From the NCBI GenBank assembly GCA_029942185.1, contig JAOZTK010000004.1, positions 1 to 35,704 of the forward strand: 35,704 bases of DNA. The letters are read 5' to 3'. The notes below the pieces were generated by a model. The model ran no database searches. It saw nothing but the letters and a program-made list of their open reading frames with translations, and was not told where the DNA came from. This DNA comes from Flavobacteriaceae bacterium. GTDB taxonomy: Bacteria > Bacteroidota > Bacteroidia > Flavobacteriales > Flavobacteriaceae. Made by a program: the position numbers and the translations under genes. Numbering within the stretch: the stretch's first letter is position 1; every line of letters begins with the position of its first letter. Positions 25,112 through 34,070 of the stretch are shown here, piece by piece.

Positions 25112-26179
25112 ATGTCACATACAATCAAATCAGGAGTAGCAACAGGTACTCAAGTACAAGAAATTTTCAAACTGGCCAAAGCTAATAACTTTGCTATTCC
25201 AGCTGTAAATGTTGTTGGTTCTAACACAATAAATTCAGTTATGGAAACTGCGAGAGACTTAAATGCACCCGTAATCATACAGTTTTCGAGTGGAGGTGCT
25301 CAATTTAATGCAGGCATGGGATTGTCTAATGAAAACCAAAAAGCAGCCATAGCCGGTGCAGTTACCGGTGCCAAACACATACATCACTTAGCGAAACTAT
25401 ATAATATTCCTATCATTTTACATACCGATCATTGTTCAAAAAGCAAATTGCCTTGGATTGATGGTTTATTAGATGAAGGAGAAGTCTTCTACAAAGAAAA
25501 CGGTATTCCTTTATACAGTTCACACATGATTGATTTATCAGAAGAAACATTGGAAGAGAATATCAGTATTTGTAAAGCCTATCTAAAAAGAATGCACAAA
25601 TTGGATATGACCTTAGAGATAGAACTGGGAATTACCGGTGGTGAAGAAGATGGAGTTGACAATACTGATGTAGATACATCTAAACTATACACACAACCTG
25701 AAGAGGTCGCTTATGCTTACGAAGAATTATCAAAAATAAGTCCTAATTTCACGATTGCTGCTTCTTTTGGTAATGTACACGGAGTTTACAAACCCGGCAA
25801 TGTCGTATTAACACCCAAAATATTAGATAACTCACAAAAATATATTGAGAAAAAATTCAATACTGTAGAAAAACCTGTCGATTTTGTTTTTCACGGAGGC
25901 TCTGGTTCTACTTTAGAAGAAATACGGGAAGCCATCTCTTATGGTGTTATTAAAATGAACATTGATACCGACCTTCAATATGCTTTTATGACCGGAATCA
26001 GAGATTATATGGCTGAGAAAAGCGATTATTTACAAGGACAAGTAGGAAATCCGGATGGAGATGATCTTCCAAACAAGAAATTCTACGATCCTCGCAAATG
26101 GTTACGCTCCGGTGAAGAGACTTTTAAAGAACGTTTAAAACAAGCCTTTTCCGATTTAAATAATGTTGACACCTTATAA
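25112..26179 (+). CDS. fbaA: Class II fructose-bisphosphate aldolase
   Basis: Zinc-dependent aldolase that interconverts fructose 1,6-bisphosphate with DHAP and glyceraldehyde 3-phosphate, in glycolysis and gluconeogenesis. 355 residues, the long (E. coli FbaA, class IIA) form. The zinc and catalytic region IILHTDHCSK contains Asp106/His107, the second metal region contains TLEIELGITGGEEDGVD, and the phosphate-binding region is VFHGGSGSTLEEI followed by KMNIDTDLQYAF. It has a strong promoter of its own and is followed by AT-rich hairpins before accD. Confidence 0.97.
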   Translation: MSHTIKSGVATGTQVQEIFKLAKANNFAIPAVNVVGSNTINSVMETARDLNAPVIIQFSSGGAQFNAGMGLSNENQKAAIAGAVTGAKHIHHLAKLYNIPIILHTDHCSKSKLPWIDGLLDEGEVFYKENGIPLYSSHMIDLSEETLEENISICKAYLKRMHKLDMTLEIELGITGGEEDGVDNTDVDTSKLYTQPEEVAYAYEELSKISPNFTIAASFGNVHGVYKPGNVVLTPKILDNSQKYIEKKFNTVEKPVDFVFHGGSGSTLEEIREAISYGVIKMNIDTDLQYAFMTGIRDYMAEKSDYLQGQVGNPDGDDLPNKKFYDPRKWLRSGEETFKERLKQAFSDLNNVDTL

Positions 26180-26220
26180 AAAAACAATACTTGTTTATTT
26201 TTTTATATCTTGCCTAGCAA

Positions 26221-26267
26221 TATCAATTATTAAATTGATAGTCAAAAAACAAATAGTATTTGTTTTT
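26221..26267. repeat. Two AT-rich hairpins between fbaA and accD
   Basis: tatcaat/attgata (26221-26240, 6-nt loop) is followed directly by aaaaacaaat-agt-atttgttttt (26245-26267), a perfect 10-bp stem with a 3-nt loop. The second arm is T-rich and could act as a weak terminator for fbaA or as leader structure for accD, which starts at 26297. Confidence 0.4.
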
Positions 26268-26296
26268 GCACCTTAAAACCAACTAAAACCTAAAAT

Positions 26297-27181
26297 ATGA
26301 GTCCATGGTTTAAGCGCGATACCAAAGGTATCACAACACCTACTGAAGAAAAGAAGAATATTCCTGAAGGGATTTGGTATAAATCTCCTAACGGTATTAT
26401 TATCGACACAGAAGAGTTAAAGAACAATCTTTATGTAAGCCCTGAAGATGGTTATCATGTTAGAATTGGCAGTAAGGAATACTTCGACATATTATTGGAT
26501 GATGGTAAATTTAAGGAATTAAATCCTAAGATGAAATCGAAAGATCCACTTAAATTTGTGGACACTAAGCCCTATAAGGAAAGGTTGGAGCAAGCAGAAA
26601 AAAAGACAGAACTTTCCGATGCAATTAGAACTGTTGTCGGAAAATCTATGGGGAAAGATATTGTTATTGCAGCTATGGATTTTAGTTTTATCGGTGGTTC
26701 AATGGGTAGTGTAGTGGGCGAAAAAATTGTTCGTGCCGTCGATTATGCGATCAAAAAGAAATTACCTTTCTTGTTAATTTCTAAATCGGGTGGCGCGAGA
26801 ATGATGGAATCAATATTGTCCTTGATGCAGTTGGCAAAAACTTCCGCCAAATTAGCACAATTAGATGAGGAGAAATTACCTTACATCTCTCTATTGACAG
26901 ATCCTACAACGGGAGGGACAACTGCTTCATTCGCCATGTTAGGTGATATAAATATTGCCGAACCCAATGCATTGATCGGCTTTGCCGGACCTCGAATTGT
27001 AAAAGATACAACAGGAAAAGATTTACCCAAAGGCTTTCAACGTTCAGAGTTTGTCCTAGAACACGGATTTTTAGATGCTATTTACGAAAGAAAGAATCTT
27101 AAAAAAATGATTAATCTGTATATAGATTTAATTCAGAATCAACCTATACGGAAAGAAATAACGAAACCAAAAAATACTTAA
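26297..27181 (+). CDS. accD: Acetyl-CoA carboxylase carboxyltransferase subunit beta
   Basis: With AccA, transfers the carboxyl group from carboxybiotin to acetyl-CoA to give malonyl-CoA for fatty acid synthesis. 294 residues with the crotonase-like carboxyltransferase core: [61 protein letters not shown]. The N-terminal four-Cys zinc ribbon of E. coli AccD is gone: CDSC is replaced by SPNG (about residues 30-33) and CPKC by SPED (about 48-51), while the surrounding residues align ([15 protein letters not shown]). I recall this Cys loss in other Flavobacteriaceae. accA is elsewhere. Followed by a strong bidirectional terminator. Confidence 0.96.
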   Translation: MSPWFKRDTKGITTPTEEKKNIPEGIWYKSPNGIIIDTEELKNNLYVSPEDGYHVRIGSKEYFDILLDDGKFKELNPKMKSKDPLKFVDTKPYKERLEQAEKKTELSDAIRTVVGKSMGKDIVIAAMDFSFIGGSMGSVVGEKIVRAVDYAIKKKLPFLLISKSGGARMMESILSLMQLAKTSAKLAQLDEEKLPYISLLTDPTTGGTTASFAMLGDINIAEPNALIGFAGPRIVKDTTGKDLPKGFQRSEFVLEHGFLDAIYERKNLKKMINLYIDLIQNQPIRKEITKPKNT

Positions 27182-27206
27182 TAAACTCTTAACTTAATAT
27201 CAAACA

Positions 27207-27237
27207 AAAAGCCGCATTCGAATTGAGTGCGGCTTTT
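27207..27237. terminator. Bidirectional terminator between accD and the convergent lipoprotein gene
   Basis: aaaagccgca (27207-27216) pairs perfectly with tgcggctttt (27228-27237), 11-nt loop, with A-run before and T-run after, so it can stop transcription from both sides. Confidence 0.85.
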
Positions 27238-27254
27238 GATATATTTAAAAAAGT

Positions 27255-28082
27255 CTATTTCAATACAATTATATGTTCAACACCATCTGAATCGGTAAAT
27301 ATTGCTTCGTTATCGCAACTGCCATCACCAAAATCTAATGTACCTGCCTTATCGTTATGTGTCAAAGCAATAACACCACTTACAATAAACCTACACGCCA
27401 ATTCTCTGCGTAAAGGAGTTGTGACTAGTCCCGTATTAACATCTCCATTTGAAAAATCAGTGCTCCAATTCCCGGTAATTAAAAATACATTATCTCCCCA
27501 AGTTCCAGAACCAAATCCTTCGGTCCATTCTCGAATCTTTACCCCTACTCTATGAGCTGATTTCCCGTCAGGCCAAGTAAGCGTTATGTCTTGATCTTTT
27601 GTCGATTGAGAATTTCCATATTCATTTATCCGTTCTCTGAATATTGAACCACCACCTTCAATACTTTTATAATTAAAAAAGAAATTTGTAAAAGTATAGC
27701 TTATTGTTCTTGTCAATTCTTCGAAATTTCTGATGTATTCTATAGTTAGAATACCGCTTAGGTAATTGCCATTGTGCATCTCACAACCTGCACCAAAATC
27801 TAATGTTACTGTACGCGTAAAACCGTTAATAACTACTGTTTTTGTCATACATTCGGGTAAAAAAGGATTTGTTTTAGAACGTGTTACTAAGCCTTCTTCT
27901 GCAATAAACACTTCCTCAACAATACTCGACACATTATCGGAAACCACATCAATCTCTGCTGATTTTTGGACACTTTCAGTCGTAGCATCATCTGCGGCTA
28001 CAATTTCATCCTCTTTACAACTCGTTATAAATAAAACACTTATAAAAAGTATTACTAAAATTTTAAATTTGTTGATTTTCAT
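27255..28082 (-). CDS. Flavobacterial lipoprotein of unknown function
   Basis: A 275-residue lipoprotein with signal peptide MKINKFKILVILFISVLFITSC, lipobox FITSC and Cys at residue 22, followed by an acidic linker (KEDEIVAADDATTES, a Bacteroidota-style surface export signal is possible). The mature part is mostly beta-strand, with repeated phrases: TVTLDFGAGCEMHNGNYLSG and GTLDFGDGSCDNEAIF both have the F-G-x-G-x-C pattern. There are Cys at about 78, 94, 230 and 258, which may form disulfides. I do not recognise an enzyme motif. It stands alone, convergent with accD and divergent from rpsO. Confidence 0.75.
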   Translation of the reverse strand: MKINKFKILVILFISVLFITSCKEDEIVAADDATTESVQKSAEIDVVSDNVSSIVEEVFIAEEGLVTRSKTNPFLPECMTKTVVINGFTRTVTLDFGAGCEMHNGNYLSGILTIEYIRNFEELTRTISYTFTNFFFNYKSIEGGGSIFRERINEYGNSQSTKDQDITLTWPDGKSAHRVGVKIREWTEGFGSGTWGDNVFLITGNWSTDFSNGDVNTGLVTTPLRRELACRFIVSGVIALTHNDKAGTLDFGDGSCDNEAIFTDSDGVEHIIVLK

Positions 28083-28196
28083 AATGATAGATATAATAAA
28101 TTAAAAATATTTGTACGTTTTTTAAGACTGCTCTAACAAAAAAAGGTTTAAAACAGGATGCAAAGTTAATGAAAAAAATTAATTACCTGATACTCA

Positions 28197-28226
28197 TTGC
28201 CATTCTAAAATATAATGTTAATTTTG
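28197..28226 (+). promoter_or_regulatory. Promoter for rpsO
   Basis: TTG (28197-28199), 19 bp, then TAATTTTG (28219-28226), matching TTG-N17-23-TAnnTTTG. The predicted leader is about 57 nt. Confidence 0.6.
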
Positions 28227-28231
28227 CGGTC

Positions 28232-28282
28232 TTGATGAAAAACCATCAATACATAATAATTATTAATCATTAAACTTTAATG
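28232..28282 (+). promoter_or_regulatory. Structured rpsO leader (candidate S15 autoregulatory site)
   Basis: Two inverted repeats lie between the promoter and the ATG: ttgatg/catcaa (28232-28249, 6-nt loop) and cattaaa-c-tttaatg (28268-28282), the latter ending 5 nt before the start codon, where folding would block ribosome entry. S15 represses its own translation through leader structures in several bacteria. That this one does so is inference. Confidence 0.35.
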
Positions 28283-28287
28283 TTGGC

Positions 28288-28557
28288 ATGTATTTAACAC
28301 CAGAAATTAAAAAAGAGCTTTTTAAAAAGCACGGTAAATCAGAGAATGATACCGGATCAGCCGAAGGGCAAATTGCTTTATTCACACATCGTATCAATTA
28401 TTTGACAGGACATCTAAAAGATCATAAAAAGGATTTTAACACCGAACGATCTTTAGTTAAAATGGTGGGTAAACGCAGAAATTTACTAAACTATTTGATG
28501 AAAAAAGATGTATTGCGATATCGAGCAATCGTCAAAGAACTCGAATTACGTAAGTAA
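28288..28557 (+). CDS. rpsO: 30S ribosomal protein S15
   Basis: A primary 16S rRNA-binding protein of 89 residues, normal length. It has [36 protein letters not shown], with the conserved D-T-G-S-x-E-x-Q-I block contacting helix 22, and the RNA-binding LVGRR-like segment [19 protein letters not shown] near the C-terminus. It is followed by a hairpin and pnp, the common rpsO-pnp order. Confidence 0.97.
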   Translation: MYLTPEIKKELFKKHGKSENDTGSAEGQIALFTHRINYLTGHLKDHKKDFNTERSLVKMVGKRRNLLNYLMKKDVLRYRAIVKELELRK

Positions 28558-28572
28558 AAGTCCAAACTGCAA

Positions 28573-28600
28573 GGAGGCGTTTTTACGTCTCTTTGTCTTT
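28573..28600 (+). terminator. Hairpin after rpsO (weak terminator or processing site)
   Basis: gaggcgt-tttt-acgtctc (28574-28591 within aaggaggcg...) forms a 7-bp stem with one G-T wobble, followed by the T-rich TTTGTCTTTTAG. It may partly stop transcription between rpsO and pnp, as seen in other bacteria. Confidence 0.5.
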
Positions 28601-28668
28601 TAGTGCCTAAACTAATTGGCACAACTAATAAAAGCGTTATTAAACTTTTCATTGGAAACTTTTTCGAC

Positions 28669-28713
28669 ACAATTACAGTAACCAATTGTTTAATATAATC
28701 CCGAATAGTCGGG
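28669..28713 (+). promoter_or_regulatory. pnp leader hairpins
   Basis: acaatt/aattgt (28669-28689) and the perfect cccga-atag-tcggg (28700-28713) lie just before the pnp ATG at 28730. The GC-rich second stem stands out in this AT-rich spacer. In E. coli, PNPase controls its own mRNA through a leader stem cut by RNase III; a similar role here is a guess. Confidence 0.4.
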
Positions 28714-28729
28714 TAAAAAAATTTAAAAA

Positions 28730-30958
28730 ATGATTCCAAAAGTTTTTAGAGAGGTCATTGACCTTGGAGATGGAAGAGAAATTTCCATCGAAACCGGAAA
28801 ATTAGCCAAACAGGCTCATGGTTCGGTAGTAGTACAAATGGGAAAAACCATGTTATTATGTACAGTTGTATCTAATTATAAAGCAAGTCCTGTAGACTTT
28901 TTACCTTTAACGGTAGATTATAGAGAAAAATTTGCAGCTGCAGGGCGTTATCCTGGAGGTTTCTTTAAAAGAGAAGCAAGACCAAGTGATGGTGAAGTAT
29001 TAACCATGCGTTTAGTAGATAGAGTGCTACGCCCTTTATTTCCTAAAGATTATCACAATGAAGTTCAAGTTATGATTCAGTTAATGTCTCATGATGAAGA
29101 TGTAATGCCAGATGCTCTAGCAGGTCTAGCAGCTTCTGCAGCAATTCAATTAAGTGATTTCCCTTTTGAAACTCCTATTTCTGAAGCACGTGTTGCCAGA
29201 GTAAATGGAGAATTCGTTATTAATCCTAGTAGAGCACAATTAGAAGAATCTGATATTGATATGATGATTGGTGCTTCTGCAGATTCAGTAATGATGGTTG
29301 AAGGTGAAATGCTGGAGTGTAGTGAGGAAGAAATGATAGAAGCAATTAAATTTGCACACGAATCTATCAAAGTTCAAATTGCAGCACAAGTTCGTTTAGC
29401 TGAAGCTGTTGGTAAAAAAGAAGTTCGTGAATACGAAACTGCTGAGGAAAACGAAGAATTAGGCAAAAAGATACACGACCTTTCTTATGACAAATGTTAT
29501 GCAATTGCAAAACAAGGCACATCTAAAGCAGAACGAAGTGATGCATTTGCTGCTGTAAAAGAAGAAGTAATTGCCTCATTTACCGAAGAAGAAATCGAAG
29601 AATTCGGTCACTTAGTTGGTGCTTATTACAATAAGTCTCAAAAAGAGGCGGTACGTGAATTGACATTAAGTGAAGGATCACGTTTAGATGGTCGTAAAAC
29701 TGACGAAATTAGACCTATTTGGTGTGAAGTTGATTATTTACCATCAACACATGGTTCTGCCATTTTCACAAGAGGTGAAACTCAAGCTTTAGCTACAGTA
29801 ACTCTAGGGACATCTAGAGAAGCAAATAAAATAGACATGCCATCTTACGAAGGTGAAGAAACATTCTATTTACATTACAACTTCCCTCCTTTTTGTACAG
29901 GTGAAGCACGTCCTTTAAGAGGAACGTCTCGTCGTGAAGTTGGTCATGGAAATTTAGCGCAACGTGCATTAAAAAACATGATACCTACAGATTGTCCTTA
30001 TACAGTACGAGTTGTTTCTGAAGTATTAGAATCTAATGGTTCTTCTTCAATGGCAACTGTTTGTTCTGGTACAATGGCATTAATGGATGCAGGTGTACAG
30101 CTTACAAAACCTGTTTCTGGTATTGCCATGGGATTAATTTCTGATGGAGATCGTTATGCAGTTTTATCTGATATTTTGGGAGATGAAGATCACTTAGGTG
30201 ATATGGATTTTAAAGTTACGGGTACTGCTGATGGGATAACAGCCTGTCAGATGGATATTAAAGTAAAGGGGCTTCCTTATGAGATTTTAATTAATGCATT
30301 GAATCAAGCTCGTGATGGTCGCTTACATATTTTAGAAAAATTAACAGATACGATAGCACAACCAAATGGAGATGTGAAATCACACGCTCCAAAAATGGTA
30401 ACAAGAACAATTCCTAACGAATTTATTGGTGCTTTAATTGGTCCTGGTGGAAAAGTTATTCAGGAAATGCAAAAAGAAACTGGTTGTACAATTGTTATTA
30501 ATGAAGATCCTGTCACTGAAGAAGGTATTGTTGAGATTTTAGGAACTGGTCAAGAAGGTATTGATGCTGTTTTAGCTAAAATTGATTCTATACTCTTTAA
30601 ACCTGTGAAAGGTGAAGTTTACGAAGTTAAAGTTATTAAAATGCTTGACTTTGGAGCAGTTGTAGAATATATGGATGCACCAGGTAACGAAGTATTACTG
30701 CACGTAAGTGAATTAGCTTGGGAACGTACTGAAAATGTTAGTGACGTAGTAAATATGGGAGATATTCTTAAAGTGAAGTATTTTGGTCAAGATCCAAGAA
30801 CTCGCAAAGAAAAAGTTTCTCGTAAAGCATTGCTAGAAAAGCCTGAAGGCTATGTAGCAAGACCGCCGAGAGATAATAACAGAGGTAGAAATAGCGGAAG
30901 AAGAGATAATCGCGGAAGAGATAATCATCGTGATGACAGAAAACCTAGAGATAATTAG
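28730..30958 (+). CDS. pnp: Polyribonucleotide nucleotidyltransferase (PNPase)
   Basis: Phosphorolytic 3'-5' exoribonuclease of mRNA decay. 742 residues in the standard order: first RNase PH domain (about 1-145), helical linker domain (about 145-300), second, catalytic RNase PH domain (about 305-540) with [21 protein letters not shown] and [14 protein letters not shown], then the KH domain ([26 protein letters not shown]) and S1 domain ([21 protein letters not shown]). It ends with a positively charged RGG-like tail ([27 protein letters not shown]) that would add RNA affinity or a degradosome contact. Downstream of rpsO, with a strong terminator after it. Confidence 0.98.
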   Translation: MIPKVFREVIDLGDGREISIETGKLAKQAHGSVVVQMGKTMLLCTVVSNYKASPVDFLPLTVDYREKFAAAGRYPGGFFKREARPSDGEVLTMRLVDRVLRPLFPKDYHNEVQVMIQLMSHDEDVMPDALAGLAASAAIQLSDFPFETPISEARVARVNGEFVINPSRAQLEESDIDMMIGASADSVMMVEGEMLECSEEEMIEAIKFAHESIKVQIAAQVRLAEAVGKKEVREYETAEENEELGKKIHDLSYDKCYAIAKQGTSKAERSDAFAAVKEEVIASFTEEEIEEFGHLVGAYYNKSQKEAVRELTLSEGSRLDGRKTDEIRPIWCEVDYLPSTHGSAIFTRGETQALATVTLGTSREANKIDMPSYEGEETFYLHYNFPPFCTGEARPLRGTSRREVGHGNLAQRALKNMIPTDCPYTVRVVSEVLESNGSSSMATVCSGTMALMDAGVQLTKPVSGIAMGLISDGDRYAVLSDILGDEDHLGDMDFKVTGTADGITACQMDIKVKGLPYEILINALNQARDGRLHILEKLTDTIAQPNGDVKSHAPKMVTRTIPNEFIGALIGPGGKVIQEMQKETGCTIVINEDPVTEEGIVEILGTGQEGIDAVLAKIDSILFKPVKGEVYEVKVIKMLDFGAVVEYMDAPGNEVLLHVSELAWERTENVSDVVNMGDILKVKYFGQDPRTRKEKVSRKALLEKPEGYVARPPRDNNRGRNSGRRDNRGRDNHRDDRKPRDN

Positions 30959-30983
30959 CAAACTAATTGTTTTCTAAAGAAAT

Positions 30984-31018
30984 AAAAAAAGGCTTTCAAA
31001 ATTGAAAGCCTTTTTTTT
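30984..31018 (+). terminator. Terminator after pnp
   Basis: aaaaaggctttcaa and ttgaaagccttttt pair perfectly around a 2-3 nt loop, followed by TTTG. A strong Rho-independent terminator with A/T arms, 25 bp after the pnp stop. Confidence 0.9.
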
Positions 31019-31466
31019 GTTTTAATCCCATAAGAAAAGCGCTCAACACAAAGTGGTGAGCGCCTTCTTATTTACCCCCTTAGGATAAGCTAAGAACTTA
31101 CCCTTTTTCATAGTCAATTAGGGAAGCAAATGTACTAAAATTTTTAAGAGTAGCTTAAAAAGATCAATTTATGTTTAAAACTAGGTTTGAAAACTATAAA
31201 TACAACTTAAAATCTAAGTTCAATCTAAAAAGTTTTGCACTGTAGTCAAGCTGAACTCAGGTTACTACAACATTAAGTTGTAAAGTGCTAATTATAATGT
31301 TTTTAAAAAGTTGTCTAACATCTAAAATCTAGTAACGAAACGGCCTAATATTTTTTATCAGACAACAGTTATTTTTTTAAATACATTTTTTTTGTAACCT
31401 TTTTAAAAATTGTGCGTATATGTATATACAAGCTAGTATTTCATCTTTTAAAGCACACAATATTTA
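31019..31466. other. Gene-free region between pnp and rpoD
   Basis: No convincing ORF on either strand in about 450 bp. Seen: a second compact hairpin gcgctcaacac-aaa-gtggtgagcgc (31039-31063, ten of eleven pairs) without a clean T-tract, a small stem tacaac-attaa-gttgta (31266-31282), copy 3 of the AACCTGAGTT element (31251-31263), and a candidate rpoD promoter TTTG (31391-31394)-N22-TATATGTA (31417-31424), which matches the -7 box only partly. The length and hairpins leave room for a small RNA or a long rpoD leader. Confidence 0.5.
31251..31263 (-). repeat. Short dispersed element, copy 3 (AACCTGAGTTCAG)
   Basis: Third copy of the AACCTGAGTT element, in the opposite orientation (ctgaactcaggtt on the plus strand), in the pnp-rpoD spacer. 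Confidence 0.4.
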
Positions 31467-32330
31467 ATGAGACAATTAAAAATAACCAAGCAGGTTACTA
31501 ATAGAGAAACTGCTTCATTGGACAAGTATCTTCAGGAAATTGGAAAAGTAGACCTTATTACGGCTGATGAAGAGGTTGAATTGGCACAACGTATCAAAGC
31601 CGGTGATCAAATTGCACTTGAAAAATTGACAAAAGCAAATTTACGTTTTGTTGTATCTGTCGCCAAGCAATATCAAAATCAAGGATTAACACTTCCGGAT
31701 TTAATCAACGAAGGGAATTTAGGTTTGATCAAAGCGGCAAAACGTTTTGATGAAACACGTGGATTCAAATTTATTTCTTATGCCGTTTGGTGGATTCGAC
31801 AGTCCATTTTACAAGCTTTAGCAGAACAATCACGTATTGTACGTCTTCCTCTAAACAAAATCGGCTCCATTAATAAAATTAATAAAATGTACGCTTTCTT
31901 AGAACAAGAGAACGAACGTGAACCTTCTGCTGAGGAAATAGCAAAAAAACTCGATATGTCTATCAATGAGGTAAAAGAATCAATGAAAAACTCAGGAAGA
32001 CATGTATCCATGGATGCTCCTTTAATTGAGGGTGAAAATTCTAATCTGTACGATGTTCTACGATCCGGAGAATCTCCAAATCCGGATAGAAATTTAGTAC
32101 ATGAATCATTGCGCATTGAAATAGAACGTGCATTAGAAACGCTAACACCTCGAGAAGCAGATGTTGTTAAACTATATTTTGGTTTGGGCGAACATCAACC
32201 CATGACTTTAGAAGAAATTGGTGAAACTTTTGATTTAACGCGCGAACGTGTCCGACAAATTAAAGAAAAAGCCATCAGAAGACTCAAACATACTTCCAGA
32301 AGTAAAATCTTAATGACCTATTTAGGTTAG
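31467..32330 (+). CDS. rpoD: Primary RNA polymerase sigma factor (RpoD/SigA, short Bacteroidota form)
   Basis: A sigma-70 family housekeeping factor of 287 residues that lacks region 1.1 and the large non-conserved region of E. coli RpoD, as usual in Bacteroidota. Region 1.2 is [25 protein letters not shown]. Region 2 ([55 protein letters not shown]) contains the -7 box recognition and melting residues, region 3 is [22 protein letters not shown], and region 4 has the helix-turn-helix [28 protein letters not shown] for the -33 element. This factor reads the TTTG/TAnnTTTG promoters noted in this window. Own transcript, with a bidirectional terminator after it. Confidence 0.97.
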   Translation: MRQLKITKQVTNRETASLDKYLQEIGKVDLITADEEVELAQRIKAGDQIALEKLTKANLRFVVSVAKQYQNQGLTLPDLINEGNLGLIKAAKRFDETRGFKFISYAVWWIRQSILQALAEQSRIVRLPLNKIGSINKINKMYAFLEQENEREPSAEEIAKKLDMSINEVKESMKNSGRHVSMDAPLIEGENSNLYDVLRSGESPNPDRNLVHESLRIEIERALETLTPREADVVKLYFGLGEHQPMTLEEIGETFDLTRERVRQIKEKAIRRLKHTSRSKILMTYLG

Positions 32331-32348
32331 TATTTACTGAATCCTTAC

Positions 32349-32385
32349 AAAAAAGGCTGTCAATTAATAATTGATAGCCTTTTTT
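32349..32385. terminator. Bidirectional terminator between rpoD and gldA
   Basis: aaaaaaggctgtcaatt (32349-32365) pairs with aattgatagcctttttt (32369-32385), one G-T wobble, 3-nt loop, with A and T runs on the two sides. It serves both convergent genes. Confidence 0.9.
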
Positions 32386-32416
32386 CTGTTTTATATTGCA
32401 ACAATGAGTCTTGCTT

Positions 32417-33118
32417 TCAATTTTGAGTCAATTCACGAAACAAGTTTTCTAAACTGTTGTTAGAATTAAGATTTAAATCTTTTAAGAATTGATCCAACAC
32501 TATTTTTCCTTTATGAATAATGATTACTCTGTCACAAATAGCTTCAACCTCTTGTAAAATATGAGTTGAAAAAAGCACTGTTTTATCCTTTCCTATATTC
32601 TTGATAAGTTCACGTATATCTAGAAGTTGATTAGGATCAAGACCTGTTGTTGGTTCATCTAAAATAATTACGTTTGGATTATGCAATAAAGCTGCTGCCA
32701 AACCTACTCTTTGGCGGTAGCCTTTTGACAGCTCTTTTATCTTTTTTGATTTTTGAGAAGCTAAACCTACTTTACCTATAATCAGATCAATCTTTTCTTT
32801 ATCTACTTTATAAATCGATGCTTGAAAATCCAAATATTCTTTAACATACATCTCTAAATAAAGAGGATTGTGTTCGGGCAAATAACCAATCTCTCCTTTA
32901 GTTTCTATCTGATTTTCTCTAACTGATCTCTCATTGATAAATACTTCTCCTTCAAAGTCCGCTATATAACCTGTAAGAATTTTCATCACCGTAGATTTTC
33001 CTGCTCCATTCGGACCTAAAAAACCAACTATTTCACCTTTTTGTACGGTAAAATTGATCGCATCTACGGCCTTGTATTGCTTATAGGATTTTGAAAGATT
33101 TGAGACTTTGATAGACAT
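32417..33118 (-). CDS. gldA: Gliding motility ABC transporter ATP-binding protein GldA, C-terminally shortened
   Basis: ATPase of the GldAFG transporter associated with gliding in flavobacteria. Walker A is GPNGAGKST (about 35-43). The GldA-typical block is EIGYLPEHNPLYLEMYVKEYLDFQ, the signature region LSKGYRQRVGLAAALLHNP, Walker B VIILDEPTTGLDPNQL, and the H-loop FSTHILQEVEAICDRVIII. At 233 residues it is about 60 shorter than the roughly 300-residue GldA that I recall. The sequence passes from HKGKIVLDQF straight to SLENLFRELTQN, which is the very end of the usual protein, so an internal piece of the C-terminal domain is missing rather than the end. No gldF or gldG nearby. The ATG follows a -7 box by 4 nt. 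Confidence 0.88.
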   Translation of the reverse strand: MSIKVSNLSKSYKQYKAVDAINFTVQKGEIVGFLGPNGAGKSTVMKILTGYIADFEGEVFINERSVRENQIETKGEIGYLPEHNPLYLEMYVKEYLDFQASIYKVDKEKIDLIIGKVGLASQKSKKIKELSKGYRQRVGLAAALLHNPNVIILDEPTTGLDPNQLLDIRELIKNIGKDKTVLFSTHILQEVEAICDRVIIIHKGKIVLDQFLKDLNLNSNNSLENLFRELTQN

Positions 33119-33122
33119 AGGA

Positions 33123-33130
33123 CAAACCTA
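33123..33130 (-). promoter_or_regulatory. -7 box directly before gldA (possible leaderless start)
   Basis: On the minus strand TAGGTTTG-TCCT-ATG: an exact TAnnTTTG ending 4 nt before the gldA start, the same layout as nhaA (TACTTTTG-TCTT-ATG). No clear -33 TTTG at normal spacing. Confidence 0.4.
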
Positions 33131-33314
33131 CGATTTATTTTTTATTTGTATAGATTCTATTGAACAAGATCAAACCAAAAAAATTAACTTTAATGATTCT
33201 GTATTAGTTTGATTCCTTTGTTAAAATAAAAAATAATTTAACGAAAACTGATAAATAGCATACGCAAACTAAGTCAGTTTCCGTATCTTTAGCATTAGAA
33301 TTATTTTTAGCTCT

Positions 33315-34070
33315 ATGATAAAAGCCATAATAATTGACGACGAAAAAAATGCTAGAGAGTTTTTAAGCAAACTCATTCTAAGGTATTTTCCTAAAAAAAT
33401 AATCGTGTTAGACACTTGTAATTCGGTAAGTTCCGGTGTTGAGGCTATTAATTTACATAATCCAGAACTTGTATTTCTTGATATTCAAATGCCCAATGAA
33501 AATGGTTTTGGGTTATTTAAGTATTTTGATTCCGTAAACTTTGAAGTCATTTTCACCACAGCTTATAAAGAATATGCAATAGATGCAATAAAGCACGCTG
33601 CATTCGATTATCTGCTAAAACCCATTGTTTATATTGATTTATTATCAACAATAAAACGCTTTGAACAACGTAAAGATTCGTTACAACAACAAGAAAGAAT
33701 TACTTTACTTCTCGAAAATATCACCTCTAATGACACCTATTATAACAAAGTAGCACTACCTACCGAGAAGGGGTATGAAATGGTAAAACTAAATACTATT
33801 CTGTACTGCAAGTCTGACAGTAATTATTGCAAAATTTTTTGTGCAGATGGCACAGAATTTTTATTAGCAAAAACCTTAAAATATGTGGAGGAACTTCTTA
33901 ATAGTGATTTGTTTATTAGAACTCATAAATCCTATTTGGTAAACTTAAATTATGTGGTGAAATTTGATAAAATTGATGAGTTAAAAGTTACGCTAACCAA
34001 CGGAGAACAGTTACCTGTTTCTTTCCGAAAAAAAGAATCATTTTTAAATGCACTACTCAAGAAAAAATAG
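33315..34070 (+). CDS. LytTR-type response regulator
   Basis: A two-component response regulator of 251 residues. The N-terminal receiver (about 1-120) has acidic residues D8/D9 (IIIDDEKNAREFL), the phospho-acceptor D56 (VFLDIQMPNENGF), T81/T82 and K102 (DYLLKPI). The C-terminal LytTR DNA-binding domain (about 145-250) has VALPTEKGYEMVKLNTILYCKSDSNYCKIF and LFIRTHKSYLVNLNYVVKF. LytTR regulators bind paired direct repeats, often upstream of envelope or surface genes. The stop codon lies inside the start of the next gene (23-bp overlap), so it is co-translated with the propeller sensor that presumably controls it. Confidence 0.95.
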   Translation: MIKAIIIDDEKNAREFLSKLILRYFPKKIIVLDTCNSVSSGVEAINLHNPELVFLDIQMPNENGFGLFKYFDSVNFEVIFTTAYKEYAIDAIKHAAFDYLLKPIVYIDLLSTIKRFEQRKDSLQQQERITLLLENITSNDTYYNKVALPTEKGYEMVKLNTILYCKSDSNYCKIFCADGTEFLLAKTLKYVEELLNSDLFIRTHKSYLVNLNYVVKFDKIDELKVTLTNGEQLPVSFRKKESFLNALLKKK

